In this document: positions 1 through 12,500 of the stretch, piece after piece
Numbering within the stretch: the first letter of the stretch is position 1
Layout of the letters: each line of letters starts with the position of its first letter
Assembly (NCBI GenBank): GCA_019648995.1
Contig: BLXT01005398.1
Coordinates: forward strand, 358,948-383,069
Length of the DNA stretch: 24,122 nt
Reading direction: 5' to 3'
From: Plakobranchus ocellatus
Lineage: Eukaryota > Mollusca > Gastropoda > Plakobranchidae
Notes under the pieces: generated by a model
The model's input: only the letters and a program-made list of their open reading frames with translations
What the model was told of the DNA's origin: nothing
Databases searched by the model: none
Program-made: the position numbers and the translations under genes

Positions 1-1157
1 TTCCTCGTTTGTGTACATTTGTTTCACTGACATGAGTTTCTTATGTGACAGATATATCACAGGTTTTATATATATATAGATGTTAACCATTATATATTAA
101 AGAAAATTTTGTCTGTTTTAAAATCGTTCACTGCATTAAAACAATACATTGGCCTTCATACAGCACTCCCACATGCATCATATACCATGCTATGCCAAGC
201 GTTTTCACATAAATACAAAGCTATGTCAACGTCTTTCATGTACATGTTACAGGTCATGCTAATCACTTTCACACAAATACGCACACTATACATCACATTA
301 CAGAAATCTACTGCCACACATGCCATAAAATCGAGAAGGGTTTCAATACATCATTCTCACTGTTAAATTCTTCCATCTATCAAGCAATAAGTTAATGTTT
401 ATGATACACCCAACCTCATCACAAGGCAATAAATAGGCGGGGATTGATCTCTGACCAAATGTAACACTGTTAACTACCATGCTGGCAAATTCAATGTCTT
501 TAATCAACTTAGTGTTTCAACAGCTTTTTTTGGGGGGGTTTGAATATTGATATTAAACAAGATTAGGCTAAAACTTGACATAATAATTCTCTTCTTTTTT
601 TTTTTTTTTTGAAGTCTTAAAAACATTATATTTTTAAAAGCAAAACAACATAAATAGGCTTTTGTCAACAGATTTAGCTGACGCCTATCGCATCAATTAG
701 ATAGTCTGTGTAATTGATGCAATAGGTGTCGGCTAAAATCTGTTGATAACATAACATATGTTTATGTTTTTTATGTCTTACTTCTAGTGTTCGATGCCAA
801 AGGCATCCATATCCTTACAAGACGCAATTTCAATCCATGTAAATATAAATCTCTCTGGCTTTCTAACATGTGCATACTGATTCAGTTTCTAGTCCCTCTT
901 TGGATGCTTTTGCTACAAAAAAATTTACAGACCTTGTGGTGCAGAGACAACGTAATGTAACTGTGTCCTGCTTTGTTCACTACAAAACTGACACTACAGT
1001 TTCAGACTACACATAGCAATAATGGCATACAGAACACAATATATCAATAGTGCTGTGCTCTATCAGTCTAATACTCTAAATGTGGCATCACACATTTCTT
1101 TGAGGTGGCTAAAATAACTTACTTGTTTCCAAGCACTAACAGGTCCACAGAGCAACT
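1..1157. other. AT-rich 3' flank, no gene seen
   Basis: Short ORFs here have no family resemblance. No canonical AATAAA was found on the minus strand between 1 and 3410, and only variant ATTAAA signals occur (near 499 and 1554). The end of the Rab8 transcript is therefore unresolved. Homopolymer T runs lie near 525 and 595. The hairpin at 663-748 is listed separately. Confidence 0.5.
663..748. repeat. Long near-perfect hairpin, 37-bp stem with 11-base loop
   Basis: The arms at 663-699 and 711-748 are reverse complements, with four substitutions and one extra T. The inner ten bases of each arm (GCATCAATTA and its complement) are perfect. Weaker AT-rich complementarity may extend out to about 640 and 775. 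It could be a foldback MITE or an RNA-forming element. No target-site duplication is obvious. Confidence 0.85.
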
Positions 1158-1290
1158 GGATACAATGTTTAGATTTGCAACCAGTGGTGTTTATAGCACG
1201 GATGGATACGCATTCAAGATTTGTAACAAGTGATGTTTATAGAACAACCAGATACACATTTAGATCTGTAACCAGCATTGCTCATGTAAC
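1158..1290. repeat. Three-copy degenerate tandem repeat, about 46 bp
   Basis: Units begin GGATACAATGTTTAGATTTG, GGATACGCATTCAAGATTTG and AGATACACATTTAGATCTG, each followed by an AACCAG-type segment and, in the first two, TGTTTATAG. The copies are diverged. Confidence 0.7.
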
Positions 1291-1563
1291 ACTAAGTCAG
1301 GGATGCCCTCCACCCTTGAACAAAAAAAAAAAACCTCCAACTTTTGGCCTGACTTTGCATGCTTTGAAAACATACAAACATGTATGCACGATAAAAAGCA
1401 AGTAAACAAAACCATGACAATAATGCTAAAGAAAACAGCAAGAGAATCCGGAACTTCCAACAAAAACGATAGAAGTCTGGTTAAAACTGCAGAAAGGACA
1501 TCCCGACTAAGTCTTCAGGAAAAAGAAAAAAAAGTGCCATTTATGGAAAGACTTTTAATGTGG

Positions 1564-1690
1564 CGCTCTGAGCTCCTGTTAGCCCTTAGCATGAGACTAT
1601 GGTGGCAATGGTTACCATTATCTACACGCTCTAAGCTCCTATCAGCCCTTAGAGTGAGAGTATAATGGCAATGGTTCCCATTATCTACAC
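1564..1690. repeat. Two-copy tandem duplication, about 63 bp
   Basis: Unit one (1564-1626) and unit two (1627-1690) share CGCTCT-AGCTCCT, AGCCCTTAG and GGCAATGGTT-CCATTATCTACA. A second, unrelated pair follows at 1701-1756, where a TATTTATAGACTGC segment recurs after 42 bp. Confidence 0.8.
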
Positions 1691-2029
1691 ATCACCTCAG
1701 TTATTTATAGACTGCAAACATCAGACTACAAGGTCAACCCAGCTATTTATAGACTGCTTACTAATCTGCAATCACCAATGAGAGGCTTGTGAAAATGGAT
1801 TTGGTTAATCTGAATTAAAAATACAATTTAAACTAAAATATTTTTTTCCAGTTACACAGTTAGAGCATGACACTTACGATATAACACACTAAGAAAATTT
1901 GTTCCTATAAAATGAACCATATTTCTAACGCAGTAAAGACAAAATAAGAGATCAACAGTAATTCAGACATAGAAGGGTGTTAATGTTGAAGTTGAAGTCA
2001 GCATCTGAATCATCATAAAAGAAACACGC

Positions 2030-2245
2030 AGGCAAGTAGACTGAAGTTAATAAGGATAACATTTAAATTGTTAATCCAGGCATGGGGTAGACAAGAAGAC
2101 TTGAGTTAAAAAATTATCTTATCATACCAGATAAAGGCAGACAAATGAACTGGAGTTGACACTTAACTTATCATACCAATTACAGAAAGACAGGAAGACT
2201 AAATTATCGTACGAGATATGGGCAGACAAGTGGTAGACTGGAGCA
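2030..2245. repeat. Degenerate tandem array around a GGCAGACAAG segment
   Basis: Segments resembling GGCAGACAAG-AGACTGGAGTT recur near 2031, 2086, 2136, 2189 and 2221, with ACTTATCATACCA-like spacers. Spacing is about 50 bp and the copies are strongly diverged. Confidence 0.6.
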
Positions 2246-2249
2246 AACA

Positions 2250-3059
2250 ATGAAGTTTACAAAGACCAAAACTAACAAGTTTTACATAACGCCCTTTAAA
2301 AAATGCTTTACATTTATCACTTCAAAGAAAAGCATTCTATCAAAGATATGGACCGAAAATGGGGAGAAAGGAGAAGCAAAACAAAAAAAATAAATAAAAT
2401 CAAGAAAAGATCTCACGAAAGCTTGGGTCAAACGAGCAAATAGAAATACATGTAAAACTTGATAAAATAAATTTTGTATTGAAAAAAAAATTTTTTTCTA
2501 ATTATAAAGGAAAAAAACCTGCCAAGAACATGAAGTACCAGGCAGGCCTGGTCTTGGTGAGCAGACGTGTGCATTCGTACATTACAAAATGTTTACACAA
2601 TTGTTGTTACAAATCAATGATAAAAACAAAAATATTTGCAATAATGACAACATAAAAAATTTTGGTAATTAAAAAGGATTAAAGCAAAACAAAGAGTAAT
2701 GTATCAGTAACAAAAGCATTTATAAAACAAACAAAAAAAATTAGCAAACTCTTACTCATACATAAAGCTTTAAAATAGTAGTATAATTAAATGCACTGGC
2801 AGAACAATGCAATCTTCAACTGCATGGACAGAAAATGCTAAAGATTCAATGAAAAGCTAAGGAGAGCCAGTCGTCATCATAACCAAAGAAATGTTGCAGG
2901 CGGCGAGATTTGAGCTACATTGTTCACATGATGTTTTTCGCTGGACACTGCACTCTAATGTTTCTCTGAATTGGTCTGCTCTACGCCCCATATCTTTAAA
3001 CCTATACATTAGTTTTAGATGACACACTAATGACCATAGAGTGCACCGGCTAACACTCT
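2250..3059. other. Probable Rab8 3' UTR or flank, A-rich, no gene seen
   Basis: The stretch is A-rich with several poly-A runs near 2380, 2480 and 2725. No ORF here has recognisable protein content. It lies downstream of the Rab8 stop, so part is probably transcribed, but no polyadenylation signal pins its end. Confidence 0.4.
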
Positions 3060-3370
3060 TTCCCTACACACCTCACGCTCTCTCTCTCTCCATACAGCTC
3101 ACACCCTCTACCCCCACATAACTCCATTCACAGCTCACACACACTCTCCTCCCACACCAACTCCTCTCACAGCTCCCATACTCTCCCCATATAGCTCACA
3201 CCCCCTACCCCACACAAACTCCACTCACAGCTAACACGATCTCCCCCCCAAACACAAACTCTACCTCACAGTTCACACCCTCTCTCCAATACAAACACCC
3301 TCACAACTCTCCCAAGAGAAAGTCCTTTCACAGCTTTCACACTTTTCCCTCATAGCTCACAAAGAAGCCA
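3060..3370 (-). repeat. Degenerate C/A/T-rich minisatellite in the Rab8 3' UTR
   Basis: CAGCTCACACCCTCT-like segments recur at intervals of roughly 29-40 bp (for example near 3094, 3130, 3168, 3195, 3226 and 3266). They are separated by CCCCACA-type runs. On the Rab8 transcript strand this becomes G-rich sequence starting about 40 bases after the stop codon. Confidence 0.75.
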
Positions 3371-3410
3371 ACTTGTTACAAATGCATACACAAAAACAGC
3401 AGATGTGCAT

Positions 3411-3509
3411 TCATAGCACCGAGCATGATCGCCAGAAAGATTTTTTCTGTGAAGATCCGTCTTTCCCGCTGAGCTGGTAACCAGTGGTTTTGGAAGGACC
3501 TGAAGAATC
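3411..3509 (-). CDS. Rab8: Rab8 coding exon 7 (residues 178-209 and stop)
   Basis: The last coding exon gives the hypervariable tail, rich in Ser, Gly and Lys, ending [11 protein letters not shown] and TGA at 3413-3411. A single prenylatable Cys with terminal Leu matches the geranylgeranylated CaaX boxes of Rab8 proteins. The acceptor is TGTACAG. Confidence 0.95.
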   Translation of the reverse strand, partial: DSSGPSKTTGYQLSGKDGSSQKKSFWRSCSVL

Positions 3510-6500
3510 CTGTACAAAACAACAGTATAAATAGATTATTTACGAAGTAAAAAAAAAATTATATAGACCATGAATGAATAACATAAGTTAGGTTTCTATC
3601 AACATGATATCGTAATTGCCTAACCAGGTGAAATAGGGCTGGAGTAAAAACAAGGTTGTGATGATTTTATGCAGGGTTAAGAATTCTTGAACATAACATT
3701 TCATGTTACTATTACTTGGCTTGTAGCCTGGGCCCTATAACTCTCATTATTATTATCATCTTTTTAACTGAAAAAGCGTAAAGGCGAAAAATTTTTGTGT
3801 TTATGAATATCCTTTATTGTCCACATGTGTTTTATAATAGTTTTAAGTTTGCAGATTGTGTTCACACAGTGAACCCCCACCCATATTGAAATAGCTTAGA
3901 CATTTACATAGAGTCCCATTTGTTCTCTTCTAGTTTGTCCTTAAAATTGTTTCTATTTTGACACGCTTGCTTCATAATTTTTAAAAATCTCATTCTTTAT
4001 TTCATATAGAACCTCAAGAAAAGGTTTCATAAAATTCATTCCTATGGACTTTTTAATCTATTATTCAATTCAAAATTTAGAGCGAAAAAAAGTGTATCCT
4101 TAGGATAAACCTTTTCTAGCTATATTTAAATATATATAAAAGGTACATGGCACTTTGAAAACTTATAAAAAGGATAAAGGAGAGCAAAAAGACTGTTAGC
4201 ATGATTTAATTTTTCCTTCTCAGCCTTTGTATTTTAATATATCGATATAAGTTGATTTATGCAGAGGGTACTTTTATTCATGCAACTTATTCGACCAGCA
4301 AAGCATCTTCAAGATCTTTAAGCACTTCCTTTGTTTCCAGGAGTGTATTAGTAGTATATCTTTCTCAAAATAATTGTGGAAGCAATTAATACCCTCTGGT
4401 CTTTGAAATGATGACCATGGACTTGCATGCCTTCAAAAGCATTTTGGTTTTTGTGTTTGAGACTTTATTTTTTTTTTTAAAGTACTTTCCATGTAACACA
4501 TATACAAAAATTCCGAAATAAAACAATCCAACATCTTCAGCAAATAAATCGAGTTCAAAATTTCATCTAAATAGGTAACTTACATTTTTCATAGATATAC
4601 TTACTTTAACACGTATGTGCCCTATCAAAACTTTTCTTTTCCAATTCTTAAAGATTAGTGTGACAATTGTAGCTTGTCTCATTCTTCCTAGAAGACAGTA
4701 GGTAGTTCAACTCAATTTAATTCTTTTCTTTGAGATTTCAGTATTTAAAAATGCAAACAACATTTGCATTATGCCCTGACGATTTTACTTTACATAAAAG
4801 TACTCACAATTTTACGATCCATCTTTGCCTTGATGTCTCTGGCTAGTGTGAAAAATGCCTCCTCAACATTTATGCTGGCCTTTGCACTTGTTTCCATGAA
4901 CTTAATCCCATGCTCTATGGCAAGCTGAGGACATGAAAGAGTTGACTTCAGTCATTACAGATAAATCGTTACACTACCACCAATATTACAATTCTCAGTA
5001 GCAAGCTGAGGACATGAAAGAGTTGACTTCAGCCATTACCAGGTTAATCTTTACATTACCATCAATATTACAAATGCTCTGTAGCACGCAGAGGACATGA
5101 AGGAGTTGACTTCAACCATTACAAAAAACCCTAATCTTTTATCATCAATATTACAAGTGCTCTGTAGCAAGTTGAGGACATGGAGAATTGCACTTTCTTT
5201 CAGTATTACAAGTTAAGTCTACAGTAAGCAGAGGACATCATTATCAGTACTACAAGTGCTCTGTAGCAAGCTGAGGACATGGAGGAGTTTATTGCTTTCC
5301 ATATCAAAAGCACCAAATATCTTCTCACATTGCTCAGCTCAATTCCCAAATTATACACATGAACTGCTCAGACAACATTGTTTGAGACAACTTTCTTCAG
5401 CACCTCCCAGCAGTACAGATCCCATGATGGCTTCCAATTTACCCAATCCTCCAATAAACTTTGCACAATTGTCTGCAGCACCGCCCGTGGATCCTAAAGT
5501 TGCCAAGCTCTGGGCTGGCCAGAAGCTGCAAGAAAATTCTATGGAGCGATGCTCCATTCTTTGCAACACATCTTCTAACCGCCCTTGCCCAGTCGTGCCA
5601 CCATTATGGAAAAAGAGAAGTTTTTAAGGCAATATAAAACCAATCCCGTTCTGTACCAAAACCTACCATTTGTGCAGTATTGCCTTGTTTTGTCTGGCCT
5701 GGATTTAACATAGACGTAAAGAATATGTGGATCAGGTTGGTCTCTTCCACCTTCCAAAGGCCACTTGCATCTGCGCAGTGGCTGACAGATAAACTAGATG
5801 GCCTGAAGCCTTGCCACTTGTCTACCCAATGTAGAGGTAAGTTACACGTGCAAGGGCACCAATACGAATTTGGTTTTCGCAATTTGGTGTTCCAGGCACA
5901 ACCACCTACAATCAAGGTTGACAATTCACCAGAGGACTCTGGAGTAAGCTTCACAAAGTTTTGGTTGCAATGTCAGCTGAAAAACTACCACAGCTTTCTA
6001 TCCCCTAGCCAGTGGTATGGTGTAGAAGTTTCACCGTAGCCTGAATTTCCTTCTGAGCCTGCCTGTTTGGATTTTTTTGGATGGATGAACAGCCAGTTGT
6101 TTTGCTAGGTATCAGATTCACCAAGAGGAGGATATGGATGCGTCTCCAACCCTCCTCACTTATGGTACGGACACAGACTGCCAGATGACTCTCCGCCATC
6201 ACCCTAAACTGATAGACTAGTAAATGACAATACCTTTGTACAAGATCTTCAGCACAAATCAAGAAAACTCGCTCCACTGACTCCAGTACACCACAGCTTG
6301 ATGCAATCTTACATTCCTAGAGAGCTACATCCAGAAAAAAAGTATGTGTCAGCTATGAAGCTGACCATGGGCACAGATAGAACTTTATGATAGTCCCTTT
6401 CCAATGCTTACTAGATCTGATAAATATATTTTGACATTTTGTGCAATGCAAGAGGAAAACTGCTAAAAAACCCAATATAACAATTACACAATTTTCTCAA

Positions 6501-9500
6501 CTTTCAATAAGCTTTAAATTCTCCCGTATTTTAATCTGCATTTCTGTAGAAAAATGCAGAAATCCATGGGGTCTAGCAGGCCTATATGAAGGCTTACCTG
6601 TTCTCCCCTTTCCTTTGACACCTGCCGTCTGTCTTGCAGATCACATTTGTTGCCCAGCATCATTTTCTCTACATCTTTGGACGCATGCTGTCAGTTTGCA
6701 AACAGAGGATAGAGGGGCCATGGTGGGAAGGCAAAAATAAATGTTGGTGAAACATTTAAGAATTTTTCAAAAACTAAAAATTTTCAATATCAATTTGCAT
6801 AGGGCCAGTAAAAAGTGAAATGCCCATAGTATTGTTTTGACTTGTCCTGGGGAAAAAGGCTTCAAAGAGTAATTTCAGCAAGAGATGGCCTTGTTTATAT
6901 ACAAAATAAAAGAATTTTTATTAACATATAAAACATAAAGTATCATCATAACTGGGTGTTACTTTCAACAATTTCACACATTTTTTTTTTTTTTTGGACC
7001 ATCTTGAATATACACACATACATATGCCTATAGATTTTTAAAAGAAGAGCTTTTAAAAAAAAAACATGTTTACCAAACACTTAAAACTGCTATATTTAAA
7101 GAGAAAGACCTGAAGACAGAATACCCTCAACACCGAAGCGAAGAATGATTATAGCAATGCAAACTATGACAATATTATTTTCTGAGGTTTAAAAAAAATA
7201 ATAAAACATAAGAGTACAAATGAGAAGCTTCCCAGGCAAAAAAAAAAGTCCTGCTTTAACGTAAAAAATTGATTGTCATATTCAATTTTTTACAGATCTT
7301 TCAGTGATAGGTTCTCTCTTGGCAGATCTTATCGGTAATTTTTTAGCCTGAGAAATTCAACAAGACCAATCATGCCGTTTCCATCGCTGTGGTTACTCCA
7401 ACATTAACACTGCAGCCAAAATAAGGAGAATTCAAGCTTGTAATGGAATCAACTTTCAAAAATTGGTTGCCATCATCAGATGCTTTGTAATTACAGAGAT
7501 TAATAACGGCTTTCCTGATGATGTTCTTTTTAAGCTTACTCCTTTCTATGCATCAATTATTACCCTACAGTTTTCTGCAGTGTTGCCTTCTCTTCCCTAT
7601 GCTAAATGTACCCTAATACTACAGATTTCTGTGGTGTTGCTTACTCTTCTCCATGCTAAATTAATAATTACCCTAATGCTACAGATTTCTGTGGTGCTTC
7701 TTACTCTTCATGCTAAATTAAAAATTATCCTTATACTTCAGATTTCTGTGGTGTTGCTTACACTTCTCCATGCTAAATTAATAATTACCCTAATGCTACA
7801 GATTTCTGTGGTGTTACTTACCCTTCTCTATGCTAAATTAATAATTACCCTAATACTACAGATTTCTGTGGTGTTGTTTACTCCTCCCTATATTAAATCA
7901 ATAATCACCCTAATACTGCAGATTTCTGTGGTGTTGTTTACTCCTCCCTATATTAAATCAATAATCACCCTAATACTGCAGATTTCTGTGTGTTGCTTAC
8001 TCCTCCCTGTGGTAAATTAATAATTAACCTAATTCTACAGATTTCTGTGGTGCTGCCTACTCCTCCCTGTGGTAAATTAATAATTAACCTAATTCTACAG
8101 ATTTCTGTGGTGCTTCTTACTCTTCATGCTAAATTAAAAATTATCCTTATACTTCAGATTTCTGTGGTGTTGCTTACTCCTCTCTATGCTAAATTAATAA
8201 TTAGTCTGTAATATTACAGATTTGTGTGGTTACTTACTCCTCCATATGCTCATTTAATACTTGCCCTAATACTACAGATTTCTGCGGTGTTACTTACTCT
8301 TCTGTATGCTAAATTAATAATTACCCTCTTATTACAGATTTCTGTAGTGTTGCTTACTCTTTCCTATGCTAAATTAATAATAACCCTAACATTACAGATT
8401 TGCGTGGTGTTGCTTGCTCCTCTCCACACTAAACCAATGATTACCTTGACAGGCCTCCTATGGATTTCTATAGTTTTGCCAACACCTCTCTATGCTAGAG
8501 CAATAATTACTCTAATAATTAAGTTCTTTTGTGATATGGTCAAAACTCAGATGATTTAATCAAGCCACTAGTCTGGAGTGACCATTATTTAGGTATCCAT
8601 ACTTATGTTTCTGTTTGGAAGAGCTGATTTCACTTTTTGGTATATAATTTTGACCATGACTATTCTTTTTTATCATTTGCCTTGGGCCAGTGCCTTCTGA
8701 TATAGCCAGGATATTTGCCTGATACACAAACTAAGAATTTTTTTTTCTATTATTATAAGTTAATGATGTATGAGTTATGGGTTTACAAGATGTCTGTCGC
8801 TGTCATTTATCACCAGCACAATATGTTACTGCTTACCTCTTCAATGTTTCGGATCCATGTACGTATATTGTCAAAGCTTTTCTCATTTGTAATGTCGTAA
8901 ACAAGCATAATACCCTGGAGGCAACAAAAAAAATGGAACAAATTTATCATTTAAAAAAGCATGCTCATAAGGCACACACACACACAAAAAAATTGATTAG
9001 CCTGTTTCTTTAAATATAGCTTAATCCATACAGATTAACTTTACATTAAGTTTAAAAATTTTTACTACATGAGGGAACATTTACTTGGCTGGTAGAACTG
9101 AAATTTTACAAGTTTTTTTCTGATTCTTGACTTATCACAAATACACTGGCATTTGAAGATCCTCCCAAATAATACTTTTAAAAGTAAAATCAGGTATAAA
9201 TGATGAAAAATTTTATATTTGATGCCTGAAGGACAAAAATTTGTTTTGAAATTTTGAGTTTGTTGAGGGTTTTTTGTTTTTTGGTTTTTCTTTTTCAAAA
9301 AAATATTGAAAAAAGCCAGAATTTAGACCAAAACATTTAAACTGGACACCTGTGTAAATACACAGGTCCTGCTTATCTGGATCTAGATTTATATTACAAA
9401 TAAGCCTTCCTAACACCCACTTATCTTGAGGCTTGGATTGTAAAGTTTGGTCTCTAACATCTTTCAAAAGGTCCTAGACCTGAAGTAGATCAGGTGTGAG

Positions 9501-12500
9501 GAGGGCTCACTTAGATTTTGAAGCTACCAGTCTCGAGCTTGCTGAATTTATCATGATACAAAAATTCACTGCATTTATTATTTAATTTTCCATGCCCTCT
9601 GTTGAATGAACCATTGCTGAAAGCCAAAAAAGACTGCTGTCTGGTCGTTTGGGCCATTAAAACTGAAAATGAAATCTGCGGACCAGTATACTTGCACATG
9701 ATTGAAAAACACCCCATTAATTTTCTTCTCTATGCTTTTTACATCTCTTCATCAAATATTGAACATGAAAGAAATCCTAAGACTTTATTACCAAGTCATT
9801 TTCTGCTCTGATTAAAGACAAAAAAACAAGCTCTAAAATTACACTATTAGTGCCTGGTCCTAAGTCGTGGCAGTGGGGTGACAGCCATCTTGATATATAA
9901 CAATATGGTAACATCATCACATGGAACAATTCTTTTTCTTCCACTGCTAACCTTCCTAAAAATTATTGTAGACTACGAAAAATTTCAGTGCTTCACAAAT
10001 AATTGTCGGGAAAGAGCAGCTTTTCTTTCTTTTTTTAATTTCACAATTGATGAAAAACCAGAAATCACACCCAAAACCAGAAACTTGCAAATTTCTGCCG
10101 TTTCTTATACTATGCCGAAAAATACTATCAATCTCAAGTCCATAACAAAAAAGCGTATACCATGAACCACAGGATAAATTTACAAAACACAATAAACCTC
10201 AAGCCTCTCACCATTGCGCCCCTGTAGTAGGCGGTCGTGATTGTGCGAAACCTCTCCTGTCCGGCCGTATCCCTGAGGATGGTTCAATATATCTCAATTT
10301 ATTTATTGGCTGCAGAAAAAAAATTGCTCACCAAAATAAAAAACAAGACACATGTGTCACCTCAAAACGAGAAGTTGCAAAGCGGGATTAAGTGTAATAA
10401 ATATATAGGTCTAGAGGTCAAAGTTTACATCCTGATCTCTCACAATATATCGGGGGGTCTAGCACTGCTAAGTTCTATTTACATTCATTGGTTGGTGCTC
10501 TTTAAGAATAAAGGAAGCATAAAATCTGTTTTTTCCACGCAGATTTCTAGCAATACTAATCATTTTATGGTAACATTGATCATATTTTTTGTTCTTAAAA
10601 ACTACCCTGGCAAAATGATAACAGTTTCTACAGATACTAAAAATTTCAACTGAAAAGTAAGCCACTATAGTGTTTGGAGAGGACCTTTAGTATTTTGGCA
10701 ATGATTTATATCAAACTTTTCTGATTTTAACTCACAATTATTATTTTAGCAGTAAAAGCTAAAAAAAAAAGCAAATTACAAAACACTGTATCATTAAATT
10801 TTCCGTTTCTGGATTTTCCAGTTCTCAAATACCAAAACCTCGAGAAATTTAGGCCTAGTCTTCCACGCTGGACATTTATTTCCTAAGTTCAAATCTTCAT
10901 AATATAAACTTTAAAACAAACAAACAAAAAAAAAAAAGACTTCAAAAAGCTCCAGGTCTAGACAGCAAAGTGCAAAACAGAATAATAAATTTCTAGAGTC
11001 TAATATAGATACAGATCAGCTCTGTAATAGAGTCTACCTTTTACAAAACCTACTTTATAAAGAGGTTATTATTACAAAAACAAAAACAAAACAAAATAAA
11101 AGATATATAACACAAATATGTCATAATCATACCCACCATATTTGCAACTTGATCTTTTTCTCGTCTAGTTCTATCGTTCGAATCTTGAAGTCAATTCCTG
11201 TTTAAAACAAAAAAGAAGTGAAAAGTTTTAAAGACCCTGTTATTAAGTCCTGTACTGCAGCTGTGGACACTTAGGTCACATTTCTTCAATAACATTACAC
11301 CGGAGTCTGTTCGAAATAAAGTTGCTTAAGACAAAATTCTTGGTTAAAATAAACTTTTTTTTTCAACAGATCTGATTTTCTTTTTTCTTTACTTTATTAC
11401 TAATGAGAGTCTGGTGTTTATGGACCTTTACATACCAAACTCTGCTTTTAAAGCATAACATAAACTTGGTATGTCTGCCAACTATCTTGCTACATCCAAA
11501 TGAAAAGCAATATCATTCATAGCATACGAGCAACAATGACAAAACAAGCCTTCTGGAAAATATTTTTTGTCTTTTTTGATTTCCAAAATTCTGGAAATTT
11601 CCTGAAATGTGGCATCTCTGTTCCCCCAACTTAAGATATTTTCTAATTTTGAGAACATAATTCCAAGCAGTACTTATGTGAATGACTTAGGTAAACTAAA
11701 AATATACTATATGTGACACATTCTGTCAAACTGGGGCATGAGGTACCCTGGCTGATTTTTAGATATTGCTGTGTAAAGTTAATACACTATTTTTTTAGCT
11801 AAAATTTTTTATTGCATATTCCGATCCTTAAGACATTAGTCTTGAGGTTTATTATGAAAAAACAATGTTTTTGCGTTTGAAAATACACTTAAACGGCATT
11901 TCTTTGTCAGAGGTCTAATTCTTGAACGAGAATTACGCTAATCATAACCTTTTTTACCAATGATTTTGGTCATTAATCAACAAGCCACTCTGGCATTGTT
12001 TGGTATCACTGTTATCGGGAAAACCTAAACTTTCTAAATATAGCACTGTTTTTGAATAGATATAAATTAAATGAACTCATAAATGAATTATTGTGCAAAA
12101 TCTTCTGAGACTGCATTTTTCCTTTACTTTGCATTGTTGAGGTGAGTTATGGAATGGTTAATGTGCTTTAGAATACAGAAAACTGCATGAAATAGTGTGA
12201 AATTTTGTGTGCGTGTCAAGCATGATGTGCTTATGGTGACTGCCAAATTTTGTAGCTCTCGGATGATTAGAACCTATTGGTTGCTATGGAGATATATTCA
12301 AAATTTTAAACTCAGTTTTCTCAATAAATCGAGTTTTAGCTTTTCACGTACCAACCATCTTCAAATGCCCATAGCTCAGCCAAAAATTGTCCAATTGACA
12401 TAAACTTGGTGTCAAAATAAAGCTTAAGACCTGAACTATACAATGGTATAAATATCTCAAAACAGCCCGAGGGTACCTTATGCCCCGTTTTGACAGAACG

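Noticed and set aside
5256-6277. Intact retrotransposon or host gene in intron 5
   Set aside because: The coding pieces are spread over several frames with stops and lack most domains, so only a decayed fragment is supported.
6441-6740. Plus-strand ORF over 6441-6740
   Set aside because: Antisense shadow of Rab8 exon 5.
4912-8535. CRISPR-like arrays
   Set aside because: The repeats are contiguous or degenerate tandem units without unique spacers, in a eukaryotic intron.
7463-8559. Long plus-strand ORFs encoding a hydrophobic 20-residue repeat
   Set aside because: They arise because a 60-bp intronic minisatellite has a period divisible by three. Units of 57, 58, 59 and 62 bp break the frame, and there is no promoter or family match.
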